This document shows, in pieces, positions 22,211 through 31,900 of a stretch of 64,000 nt of DNA. The first letter of the stretch is position 1. Each line of letters starts with the position of its first letter. Source of the stretch: Isoetes taiwanensis (Eukaryota > Streptophyta > Lycopodiopsida > Isoetales > Isoetaceae); NCBI GenBank assembly GCA_021234155.1, contig JAJEKV010000001.1, positions 31,324,177 through 31,388,176 of the forward strand, given 5' to 3'. The position numbers and the translations under genes were made by a program. A model generated the notes under the pieces. That model was not told where the DNA came from. It saw only the letters and a program-made list of their open reading frames with translations, and searched no databases.

Positions 22211-22314
22211 ATTGGAGCCCAACCCAAATCGGGCGTAGAAAAAACCATCGCATTAAAACCCTTTTATAACTCTCTTAGTTATTATTTTGACATAAAATGT
22301 AAAATCCATTGTTA

Positions 22315-22385
22315 GATTAGTTGGTTAAGAGTATAGCCTGTTGCCCCAGGGACCTAGGTTCGAGTTTTGGTTGAAACTCAACTTT
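22315..22385 (+). repeat. tRNA-like (SINE head-like) sequence
   Basis: TTAGTTGGTTAAGAG (A-box-like) and GGTTCGAGTTT (B-box-like) are about 30 nt apart, as in tRNA-derived SINE heads. No clean cloverleaf, tail or target duplication was found. Confidence 0.35.
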
Positions 22386-22979
22386 TGTCTAGTCTTTCCT
22401 TTTAATTCTTTATGACGTTATACTGCTTACTGATGTGATCTTACTAAAGTGTGCTTACTAGTAAGGTTCTAAAATAAAAAGTTAGAGGATCATAGTAGTG
22501 GTCTAACAAAAATTCAAGTAATTACAATTGCAATTTTGAAATGGGTTACATTATAGATGCATTGGAGTCATGCTTTTGATTGATAAAAACTTGCATAACA
22601 TGCGTATTAAACCTATCAAATAGGATATTTAGCATTGCACGTGCTTGAAGGTATTTCATGATGATTGAAATGGTATTATATGATGCACATTGCAATGTTG
22701 CACACGCTGGATGATTTAATTAAGTGTTACATGAAGTATTAATATTGGAAACTTCATTTGAGCTATGCCTGGACGATTATGCCAGATATCTGTATTAGTG
22801 GATGTAAATGCTATAAACTGCAATTGTTGATGGTCGAGCATTCTATAATCTTTGATAGAATGATGATGGTCTATCATTGAGTAGTATTGCATCAATAGAT
22901 GTATGTGGATATGTTATTATGACTTCTGATAGAACTGTTGATGGTCTATCATTGAGAAGTACTGCATCAATAGATGTAT
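22386..22979. other. copia interior without recognisable gene
   Basis: AT-rich. A short phrase around GATGGTCTATCATTGAG recurs at about 22,867 and 22,932 (tandem-like, about 65 bp apart). No coding similarity. Confidence 0.4.
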
Positions 22980-23270
22980 ATGAGGCATGTGCTATTGGGA
23001 AGCAACATGTGCAGTGTGTGCTGTTGGAAAGCAACGTGTGAGGCATGTGCTGTTGGGAAGCAACATCGCCTTCAAGCAACGTGTGAGGCATGTGCTGTTG
23101 GGAAGCAACATCGCCTTCCTTTCAATGCGAAAGGCAAATGTGCAATTTAGCTTTGGGAGCTTGTACATACCCCTCAGCAAAATAGTGTTGATGAATGTCA
23201 GAATCATATGATAATCAATGTATGCTGCCTAATATCGAACAAATGTCGCTAAATCCTAATGTGGATAATA
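22980..23270 (+). pseudogene. copia pre-integrase zinc region and integrase scrap
   Basis: VGKQHRLPFNAKGKCAI with the preceding Cys residues is the copia pre-integrase CxxC...GKQHR-PF block. A 42-bp part of it is repeated in tandem (GTGTGAGGCATGTGCTGTTG at about 23,035 and 23,080). A stop precedes LWELVHT. Then PQQNSVDECQNHMIINV resembles the later integrase block PQQNGVAER-NRTI. The order of blocks is not that of a normal pol. Confidence 0.65.
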
Positions 23271-23531
23271 GACCTCCTCATCTTCAAGTTGTTCATCTTT
23301 ACATTCTCATGTTGGGAATGAGCTTGTAAATCCTGAAGTGGAAGATGATTTTGTACAGGAGTTTGATTTGTATGATGGCACTGATGAGGATCATGATGGT
23401 CTACTAGATGTGACTCCGATATGAAGGCAATGGAAGCCCACCAGACAGATCTTGAAATATCATGAAGCTTTAGCTACTAGTGCAGATCCGGTGATGGTGA
23501 AAGAGGCTATATCTTCGTTACAAGCCAGAAA

Positions 23532-23978
23532 TTGGCATATGGAAGCTTGAGAGTATTGCTAGCATTTGTTGCTCAGTTTGATTTGCTTGCTCAGTTTGAG
23601 CTTGTGCATGCTGGCATATATGGCCTACTACCTTGTGCTTTGAGTGGTGCACGACATTTCATTTTGTTTGTAGATGATTTTTCCCGTACAGTTTTTGTAT
23701 ATTTTATCTCTACAAAGTCCCAGGTTTTCACCAAATTCCAAGTGTTTAAGAATACGGTGGAGACTCAAATTGGCAAAGTGATCAAGCGATTACGTACTGA
23801 CAATAGTGGGGAATTTGCGAGTTTTGGTTGTCTCGCCTATGTTGATATTGCTACGCAAAGAATCATTACTAGTCGTGATGCAGTGTTTGATGAGTCTACT
23901 ATGACTGACATGGTCACGCATCGTCATGACTATAATCTTGTTCTTAGCGATTCTGAGATAGATATTAGGAAATTGTAG
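23532..23978 (+). pseudogene. copia integrase core fragment, rearranged
   Basis: It contains ELVHAGIYGLLPCALSGARH, then FILFVDDFSRTVFVYF, then KRLRTDNSGEF (second catalytic Asp region), then after a deletion FGCLAYVDI and RIITSRDAVFDE from the integrase/RT border. Much of the integrase, including the catalytic Glu region, and all of RT are missing. It lies downstream of an integrase block (PQQN) that should follow it, so the pol pieces were shuffled. Confidence 0.8.
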
Positions 23979-24137
23979 CACTCGGATTTTTTCCTTTGTG
24001 ACCACCAAAGGTTTTTTTCATCCGAGTGCGAGACCAAATTTGCAGGTGGGGAGATTATCTATGAGTTGTGGGTTGCAATATTTGGTCTTCATTCTTGGAC
24101 ACGATATTTTCTATATCTTATTTGGTGAAAGGCTCAA

Positions 24138-24150
24138 GTCGCAGGTGGGG
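24138..24150 (+). other. copia polypurine tract
   Basis: AGTCGCAGGTGGGG-type purine-rich stretch ending immediately at the 3' LTR start. Confidence 0.75.
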
Positions 24151-24348
24151 TGTTAGCGTAGCTGCCTATATTAAGGCAGCGTGCCTTTATAAAAAGGCGA
24201 CGAGAGCTCCTTATAGCTTTCACCTTTTTCCATATTTGGACCTTTATGGTGCCTATATATTGTAACATCTATTATTCAATAAACGTGTCTTGTATTGTGG
24301 TGCATTCCTCTCTTTTATGTTTTCTTAGTAAAACTAGTAAGTTTAACA
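24151..24348 (+). repeat. copia 3' LTR
   Basis: 198 bp, one difference from the 5' LTR, followed by the GGATC target duplication. Confidence 0.93.
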
Positions 24349-24353
24349 GGATC

Positions 24354-24892
24354 TTGAGAAATAGGCAGCCGATTCTGCTAGGATTGATTGATGCTGGATT
24401 CAATACTTAGGCTGGGAATTCGGACTTGGATTCCAAGGCTACGGTGAGAGTCCTAGGGCAGATTGCTACTGCCCATGAACGATTTGGGATCAGAGGCGTG
24501 ATAAGCAATTTGGCTACTTGCACTGATCGTTTGATTCAAGGATTAGCCCACAGGGTCAAAATTGCAGCCTAAGGCTGTGCTGATGATCCTAAGGCAGATT
24601 GGTACTGCTAAGGATTGATCTGGATGAGGAACCAGTTGGTCCCGACCCGAGGGGACTCTCTGAAAGAATCCAGATTGTTCTTGGATTCAAGAGCTGGGCC
24701 TGGAGCTCGGATTTGGATTCCGAGGTTGCAGGTGTGGCCCCAAGGCATCGGGAACTGCCAGGAGCCGGATTGGGCTTGGATACCGGTGGATACCATTCAA
24801 GGAGGATTCCTTGGAAGGAACTGTTCTGCTGTGCAAAGCAGCAAGTCGATATGGTCAGGTGGGGGATATGGGATCCATGGTGTGGGCGGTAA
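24354..24892 (+). repeat. gypsy-A 3' LTR, second part
   Basis: Continues from 17,770 across the copia insertion. The end (24,595-24,892) matches the 5' LTR piece at 8-300. Phrases such as CTAAGGATTGAT and GGATTCCAAGG recur within it. Similarity to the 5' LTR stops at about 24,892 although the 5' copy goes on for about 150 bp, so this LTR is truncated. Confidence 0.65.
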
Positions 24893-25119
24893 GGATCCAT
24901 GGTTTCATAGTGCCCTTTAAAAATTGGGTCAACAAGGGCCATTTTGACTCGAGAAAGACCTTAGATGGGCGAACAAGATAGGTGGAGGGGGAATATAACC
25001 AAATGTGCCATGATCCAAGGGCCCAAAAACAATAATACATGCGTAAACATTAATACATGGCTTATCTAGGTTTTTGGGATATTCGAGGTATATGCCGGTA
25101 ACTTTTCGGTCACCTGAAC

Positions 25120-26710
25120 TGTGACGTTCCAGCATAATATATGCCCCGAATACGTATATTATACTGCCACGTCACCCGTACATGTCACAGATGACATGTA
25201 CTTGCGAGGCGTATAGGGTTGCACCTAGGGGGCAACATTGAATGTTGTGCATGTTAAATAAACATACACAATTAATAACCCCATGGACCCCATTGCCAAA
25301 TGGCTAAATCCCATTTGGCCAATGTCTAACCTAACCCTAAGGGTTTCTATAAAAGGGCTTTCCCCTTAAACCCTAAACCCTTTTCTCTCTTTGCATTTTA
25401 GGGTTTCCATAGATCTCCTTTCTCATTTCGCATTTAGGGTTCTCTTGCGCCATTTCGGCCAAGTGAAGACCCCATTTCGCATTGCTCGGCTCCGTAAAAC
25501 TGCCTTTGCACAACAGTTCGTGGAGTGGCAGCCATCTTCAGCAAGATCAGGGACATGGATGCGTTCCGAGAGCCGAGGAGGCCGGGAGCGCGGTATTCAG
25601 TCATTCTGTTGTGCAAAGCCGTCTTTGGGCTAGGCAGTGAGGTAGTTTAGCACATTCATGCAGCCATAGAGGCCTTATAGATCCTGAGATCATAAGCCCT
25701 AACTAAGGAACCTAACTCTGTTGTGTAGATAGATAGATTAGATGATATTCTCTATTTCAGTTCTATGATGATGGATATATTTCACTCTGTGACCTCCATG
25801 TATTGGGAAGGGGGGTAGAGACCTAAAGCTGTGTAGCAGATGATCCTAGGTAGCACCATTAGTTCCCAGTTACATGCGGCCCGTGCACAGGAGCCCACCT
25901 GGCTGTGGGTGAAGGGGCTAGGCCGGTTGATAAGGAGGAACTTGTCTCATCACGGACTGACCCCTCTGGTAGTAAGGCCTATCGGGGGTCTCTGCAGGCT
26001 AGGCTTAATGGCTTGTCACTGCGTGTGGGCAAGGTATGAGCTCGACACTTGTGGGGTGGTGGATATGACCTTCCAGTGAGTTCAAGTCGAATACGGGCAG
26101 TGGCCCTCTAGCCGTCTGTGATGAGCATGGATGCCTCTGGAGGAGAGTCAACTCTCTTCCTGCCTCATCGGGGCTGGAGAGATGCAACCCAGTAGTAGTA
26201 GCCCCTCTGGCTATTCACCCGGCAGGCTACGGTCAAGTCCCAACACTTTTCGGCCTACTCTGCAAAGTGTGCATGGGAGGGGCGGATGGAGTGGACTACC
26301 CTAAGCTATGTTCTATGCCAGCCAAATCCATTGCCATGAATTCTGTCTGCAATGACTTCTGGAGGCCCAAGCCGTCAGTCATACCCCCTTGAGTCTGAGC
26401 CTTGGGTAGGATTTCTCCCTTTCTGTTATTGTTTATGTTGATGTTGTTATCTCTTGTGATGTTTATGATATGTCCACCCTTCGAGGTGGTTGTATTTATG
26501 TATATTGTTAGTTTGTGCTCATGTTTGTTTATTCGCGCTTCCGCAGATAGGTCGACCCGATGGAAGACGGGTGAATGACACATCCATTCTTCCCTTGCTG
26601 GCTCATTCCACTGGGAGTGGAGTGGATGGCCCCCGCCGCTTAGTAGCGCCGGGGAATGCTCCTCCTTCGGATACGATGTGTGCATCGTATAAGGAGTAGG
26701 GGACGTCACA
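25120..26710 (+). repeat. gypsy-B 5' LTR
   Basis: 1,591 bp. TATA box TATAAAAG at 25,348-25,355, followed by CCCTAAACCC-rich leader sequence. Differences from the other LTR are few but grouped in GC-rich patches (about 25,555-25,600; 25,865-25,960; 26,220; 26,625-26,655). Confidence 0.92.
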
Positions 26711-26711
26711 G

Positions 26712-26724
26712 TGGTATCAGAGCA
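26712..26724 (+). other. gypsy-B primer-binding site
   Basis: TGGTATCAGAGCA lies one base after the LTR, an exact match to the common initiator-tRNA-Met site. Confidence 0.92.
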
Positions 26725-26923
26725 TGATCTTGGTAGACCAGGATCGAGCACTGACCATTTTCCTTAGGACTAACAGTAGACTTCCAGTCTTGGGAACAAC
26801 CTCCCAAGCAAGAACCTCGAAAATTGGGAAAATTTTTCCCAATTGTAGTGCGCAATAGGTTTATGCTAAGAGTAGTGATAAGTTTTAGCAAAAACCCAAC
26901 CTAAAATGGCCAAAAAGAGGTGA

Positions 26924-28120
26924 CCCCTCACAGAGTGCGCCCAGCCCAATTCGGTTTGCAAACCGATTCGACCCTGGCGCACTGTGTGAGTGGTGGACCC
27001 ATGTTGACCTAGTTAGATGTATAATTTAGCTAAACTAATGGTGTAGTTCAGCTTATCTCCTTGATTTTAGCTAGTTTTGCATGTTATAACACTAAGAAAC
27101 CCCTTGTAAATTGAAAACTGGACCCCAAAAAGAGGTGACCCCTCACAGAGTGCGCCCAGACCCATTTGGTTTGCAAACCAATTCGACCCTGGCGCACTGT
27201 GTGAGTGGTCAAAACTTTGAACCTTCATAACTTGAGTTATACAGCTCCAAATCGCCTGAAATTTGTTGCGTTAGGACCATTAAAGAGTCTAGAATCTATT
27301 TATGACCTCAAATTAGGTTAAAAGTATTATATCCCACCTTAAAATAACCAAAATAGCTCAAACCCTAAATTCTGTCTTCCAAACTACAGTTTAATTAGAA
27401 ATAGAAGCAATAGCTTTTCTAGTACAAGGCTAGAGCCACAGAAGGGCAAGGAGCACGACTTTTTGAAGACATTGAAGACCCAGGCGACATACTGACAACA
27501 TAAGGGAGGACTGTAAAAAGAGAGGAAGCACTATGGCAAACACCTCTACCAACGAAGCGAGTAGTACAGGGCATAACGGGCCTATCAACAATCTTCATCG
27601 AATGGAAGACATACGTTAATCATCTGCATGAAGAACCTTCTCGACTACCAAGCACACGGTTGCAACATCCACGAGCTCAAAGCAGAAAGAAGATTGCTAG
27701 TTATCGTAAATACACAACTTTTTGTTAATACAAATTTGTAATTTGGATGAATTAATGTGTTAAATCAGGTGTAAGTATAATGTGTTACTAAATTCTGCAC
27801 TTGGAATTAACAAATTTGGAGCAAAACCAAGTGTTTTGGCCCCACCCCTCACAGAGTGCGCCCAGACCAATTCGGTTTGCAAACCGATTCGACCCTGGCG
27901 CACTGTGTGAGTGGTCGCGCATGGTTTGATGCCAAAAGTTGTCCAAATGCAGAAAGTAAGTATACCATTCGACTTAGCTCACCTTAATTAGTAGGATTTG
28001 AGCCCTAGTTTGTAGAAATTGCCCAACCCTAACTCAAATGGAGCCCCACCCCTCACAGAGTGCGCCCAGACCAATCCGGTTTGCAAACCGATTCGACCCT
28101 GGCGCACTGTGTGAGTAGTC
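26924..28120 (+). repeat. four ~72-bp hairpin repeats in the gypsy-B leader
   Basis: Copies lie at 26,924-26,994, 27,139-27,210, 27,845-27,916 and 28,049-28,120. Each has outer arms CTCACAGAGTGCGCC and GGCGCACTGTGTGAG (one mismatch) and an inner palindrome around CGGTTTGCAAACCG. Sequence between copies is unrelated and AT-rich, so the unit itself is what is kept. Confidence 0.9.
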
Positions 28121-28290
28121 ACACCAAAATTGCCCCAATTTGTCCACACTTTCCCCAAAGTAGATGAAATTTGTGCTATAGGATCCTTAGAATGCAGTCT
28201 TTAGCATAGTTAGCCTGTGAATTGTACACCTAGACCTTAGAATCATAGATATTTCCCAACTTCGAATTTTCCCAAAATTAGGGTTTTGCC

Positions 28291-28298
28291 TATAAATA
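28291..28298 (+). promoter_or_regulatory. internal TATA box in gypsy-B
   Basis: TATAAATA follows AGGGTTTTGCC, the same kind of context as the LTR TATA box. It lies about 120 bp before the ATG at 28,410. Confidence 0.5.
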
Positions 28299-28409
28299 GG
28301 ACCACAGGTGTCATTTGCATCCTACACCCTTGCTCCTCACCCCAAGCCAATTTTTCAGGGCCCTAAGGCGCTTCCCCATCTGTCTGTCATCCCCAGCTGC
28401 TCATACTCC

Positions 28410-28976
28410 ATGGCAACCACTGCATTTAGGCGATGATACAGCGCCACAACTCATGTGGCCGAGGCCGACATCAACTCTGTTTTCAATGTCTTTCAGAAGC
28501 AGATCGATGTGGAGGCCACCATCAATGCCACCCCCTTCTACCAAGACATCATGTCTGAGTTCCATGCTAAGATAGGACCATCTCTAGTAGAGCTCCCACC
28601 TTGCATAGGATACTTTGCACCAAATATGGCCCTCAAGATAGCTCTGCAGGACATACCCAACATAGACAAATACCTAGAAAATAAGGCCAGCCGCTTACCC
28701 AATTACATGTCCATAGTTGTAAATAGGAGGAGATACTCCTTATACACCGCAGCTGTAGCAATTTTCCTATCCCATAGAGCCCAAATCCAGATAGGAGAAC
28801 CATCTGTCCAACCCCTAGATATTGAGCCTATAGCCATGGCAGCAGGTGACGAAGAGCCGATGCTTCTGGAGTACGAGAGGGAAGAGCAGGAGGAAGATGA
28901 AGGACGTGGGTCGGACAGGGAGGACATCAGTGACGTCGACCCAGCACCTCGGCAACAGCACACCAGTCGAACATGA
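28410..28976 (+). pseudogene. unidentified acidic ORF of gypsy-B with an early in-frame stop
   Basis: From ATG 28,410 the frame reads MATTAFRR, a TGA at 28,434, and then stays open for about 180 codons (ADINSVFNVFQKQIDV, then PNYMSIVVNRRRYSLY) to the stop at 28,974. The C-terminus is strongly acidic (EYEREEQEEDEGRGSDREDI). No zinc knuckle or known domain is visible. Position after leader and TATA box would suit a gag or accessory ORF, but I do not recognise it. The single TGA could be decay, readthrough or a base error. Downstream sequence is heavily broken. Confidence 0.45.
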
Positions 28977-31900
28977 TAGAGGCAGTATCAACGTAACATC
29001 TCCTAAGTTCATGTTCGGCGACTATAGGGAGATGATAGCAGTACCGATGGACGAATAACCCGGAAGATATAGGGCTGCAATCAGAACCAGAGAGGAGGCG
29101 GGGAAGGCAGAGCACGACAAGGGACGGAGGAGCCGACCTAGCCAACAACCACAGACCACTCAAAGGCAACTCAAAGGAGCGATGGCATGTGCAATAGAGA
29201 TGACAACAACTCCAGGCATAGGGGAGGCATCTCACAACGAAGCTTCGAAGACATGCAACAATGCCCGACTGCAACAACCAGATGATCGTACTCAAGCGAT
29301 CAATGGCACTACACATCTTCAAACGACACACTGCATATAGGGACGCTGAGCAATCACGACGCTCCACATGACAGGTAAACACATTAAGGAGGAGCATTTT
29401 CAACTCAAGGATTCATATCGAGAAACGTTCTCCGCGACTTGGGATAACGACCTCAGATCACACAAGAAGGTCAACTATAGTCACAACACCTTAAGGAACC
29501 CCGGAGTCAAGTAGAACGAGGAAGATGCAGCAAAACCGAAGAATCAAACATGCTTGAAGAAGGGAAAATCCTAAAGGAGTATAAACATTTAAGCATATGC
29601 TCTTCTATAAATTAGAAAAGTGGATGAATTAAAATCCCAGTATAATTATATATATGTCTATTATAAGTATCAGGTGCTCACACATAGTACAAAAATTAGG
29701 ATCATGTTTTAGGGTTTAGTGTTGCATTAAGAAACTCCATCGCTTCGACTGCCAAAGGATGAAGCAAAGAACCACAGGTATAGCCAAGAGCAAGTGTCGA
29801 ATGAAAGAGCAAGTAGAGAGAGAAGACCAGAGCCCAAGCCAAACTTCAACTCCAGACGCTTCGAGAAGCGGCCACAAGTAGAAGATCGCTCGTCCAGCAC
29901 AATGTCAAGATGAGAGATAACGCCAGTCATGTCGAGATTCGTAGCGCTACACCATCTAGGTTTTGCACGACGACATCTTCGGGATGCAACTCTACCTCCT
30001 CTAGGAGCAGAAACACTTGACGGCATTATGACATGGGTGCCCTCAACAACAGAAGGAGCAACATCGAGACATCTTCAAAAGTGCGGCCACGACCTCAAGC
30101 CGACAGACGTCGAGGAATTCTTCGGGACGACCCGACATCAACGAAGCAACTGAGGAGGCAACCTCTTGACGACCATAATCTTGCCTTATATGGTGATGTT
30201 TGTAACATGCATGCCAGACGGAGGTGCACTTAAGAAAGGCTTCACAACGATGGGTTATGACTATGCTCATTCAACAACTAGGTGATGGCTTCGTCAAGTA
30301 CTCCTAACAACAATTAGAAGAGAAGAAGCCCAACTTATCTCCGACACGATGGACCTCAACGCCCAAGATAGAAGCATTCGACACCTTAACGACAAGGACA
30401 AAAACCAAAGCACCTTCGGCAAAAAGAGAGTTCAAGATAATCGCCGGGCTATTCAAGGACACGAGCAGGTCTAGGGCAGAAAGTACTTCAACTCAAGGGT
30501 CAAGCTACACAGATATAAGAGTACACCATCCCTGGCAGCAAACCAATCACGGAGAAGAGTCATGAGGCTTTACTCGCTAGGAAGATGCACATGTATTGAG
30601 GGACAATGGCCATAAACCAGAAGATGGAATGCTAGTACTTCCACGGCTCCTTAGATGCAACATGAAGTTCAAGACTGTAGAGCGTGATCAAGTGCAACTA
30701 GAAGGCAGCATAGCACCGTAGAACGTGATAACGTCTAAGCCATCACATTGAGGAGATCAAGCAAGTAAGATGAGAAGCTCGATGGAGAATCGAGCCAAAG
30801 AATCGAAGAGTCAGCTAGAAACCTCACCAAGCTATGACAACTCGCATGCAACTTTGCGAACCCAAGGATCGACAATTCGAAAGGCAACTGACGAAGAGAA
30901 CAACTCCTTAATTACGAGTCTAGCCAAAGGAATTGTGCACAACTTCAAGAGGCGCCTCCAAAGATCTTCAGACATTGTGAAGGGGAAGCACTTATTGCCC
31001 AAGAACAAGATTAAGAAATAGACCGAAACGTCGAAGCATCAACGACCGTCACATCCTTAGTGAGCATGTGAAGCAGAAGCAAGTCGTGCCGCAGCCAACA
31101 GACATTGGAGAGCTCAAAAATATCAAAGAGTCTACCAATCGAGCACGAGCAGACGTACAAATAGGAGGATATAGATCTTCAACACCAGCGCACTAGGAGG
31201 AACATCGACAACAACGCCATGGAGTACGTGTGCACCTCGAGGGGAGACACCAAGGGAGCCTAATAGCTTTAATAGTATTTGTAATCATAAGAGTGTAAGC
31301 TATATGACTTGCATGCGTAATTCCCTTTGTTATTCCCTCTCTCTCTCTCTTACAGTATAACAGATCAAAGAAAAGAGATGCCGGACAATTGGAAGGCGTG
31401 AAGCGAGCAACATCCTCAACACTTGTTTGTCAACATGCTCCAGGACTTGAAGGATGGAGTTGGCACAACAATATCGGATCTAGAGGCATCCTTTAGCCGC
31501 CAAGATGTTTCTCAACGAAACCACCTTCAGGCTTTTGGGAAGTAACATAGAAGATTTCAAGTGGTCAACTACGCCATCAAAACCACCAACAATGGGAAGC
31601 CTCTAATGAAGAAAGTTGACCTCTACATCGAGGAGGAGCTCGGAGTCTCGAGCAACTCGAAGAACGTTACCCTCAAGAAGGCAGCGAGTGGATGAGCTGC
31701 GAGCAAGATTGAGGAGCTACGATCATATAGTCGAGTATGAAAGGCTTATGGATGATGACATCCATAATGGGAGTGGAAGGCATTTCTAGATTTTCTCATG
31801 AAGGGATTGCCCCAAGTTGAGCTAAGCGTCAAAGATTGGGAAGGAAATGCATAGGAGTAACTAAAATTATACATGATTGTTAACAGACATCCAACATATT

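Larger units (their letters stand above)
18784..22251. mobile_element. Mutator-like TIR element nested in the copia element
   Basis: The ends are inverted repeats. On the left, a variable GC... start is followed by ACGCCCGAATTGGGTT and then the GGAAACCTCCC array. The right end, read in reverse, gives ACGCCCGATTTGGGTT and then the same array. A 9-bp direct repeat ATTAAAACC flanks it (18,775-18,783; 22,252-22,260), the length typical of Mutator-like elements. No transposase is recognisable in the 3.5 kb, which includes a minus-strand copia RNase H piece. Orientation cannot be set. Confidence 0.7.
17771..24348 (+). mobile_element. Ty1/copia-type LTR retrotransposon with intact borders, no coding capacity
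   Basis: 6,578 bp bounded by 198-bp LTRs (17,771-17,968 and 24,151-24,348) that differ at one position (C/G at about 17,912/24,292). The LTRs begin TGTTAGCG and end TTTAACA. A 5-bp target duplication GGATC flanks it (17,766-17,770 and 24,349-24,353). A primer site follows the left LTR and a purine tract precedes the right one. The interior has only broken, re-ordered copia pol fragments and a nested Mutator-like element, so it must have moved with proteins from another copy. One mismatch in 198 bp implies recent insertion. Confidence 0.93.
1..24892 (+). mobile_element. gypsy-A: decayed Ty3/gypsy chromovirus, interrupted by other elements
   Basis: The parts of one Ty3/gypsy element lie in order across this span: end of the 5' LTR (1-454), primer site (455), gag zinc knuckle (about 1,234-1,275), pol with RT, RNase H, integrase and a chromodomain-like tail (14.7-17.1 kb), a polypurine tract (17,151) and a 3' LTR (17,168-17,770 plus 24,354-24,892). 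About 290 bp near the start of the window (8-300) match 24,595-24,892 with scattered changes, which is the LTR pair. A Helitron array (1,516-14,083) and a copia element (17,771-24,348) were inserted into it. The left LTR end lies outside the window, and the right LTR loses similarity after about 24,892. The element cannot code for its own movement. Confidence 0.8.

Noticed and set aside
21347-22315. Long proline/tryptophan-rich reading frames (WKPPQLSLETSP-type repeats) on both strands
   Set aside because: They are the translation of the GGAAACCTCCCC array in three frames. No start context or family fits; only the C-terminal part of the minus frame (RNase H) is real homology.
22843-23110. CRISPR-like short repeats (GTGCTGTTGGGAAGCAAC)
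   Set aside because: Few copies, direct tandem within a copia zinc region, eukaryotic context; no cas genes.
25391-26751. Several 60-150 codon frames in the gypsy-B LTR, repeated at 35,278-36,586
   Set aside because: They occur in both LTR copies with frame-changing differences and no protein similarity.
28455-28976. Start at 28,455 for the gypsy-B ORF
   Set aside because: That codon is GTG. The same frame continues upstream through a TGA to an ATG at 28,410, a more plausible original start.
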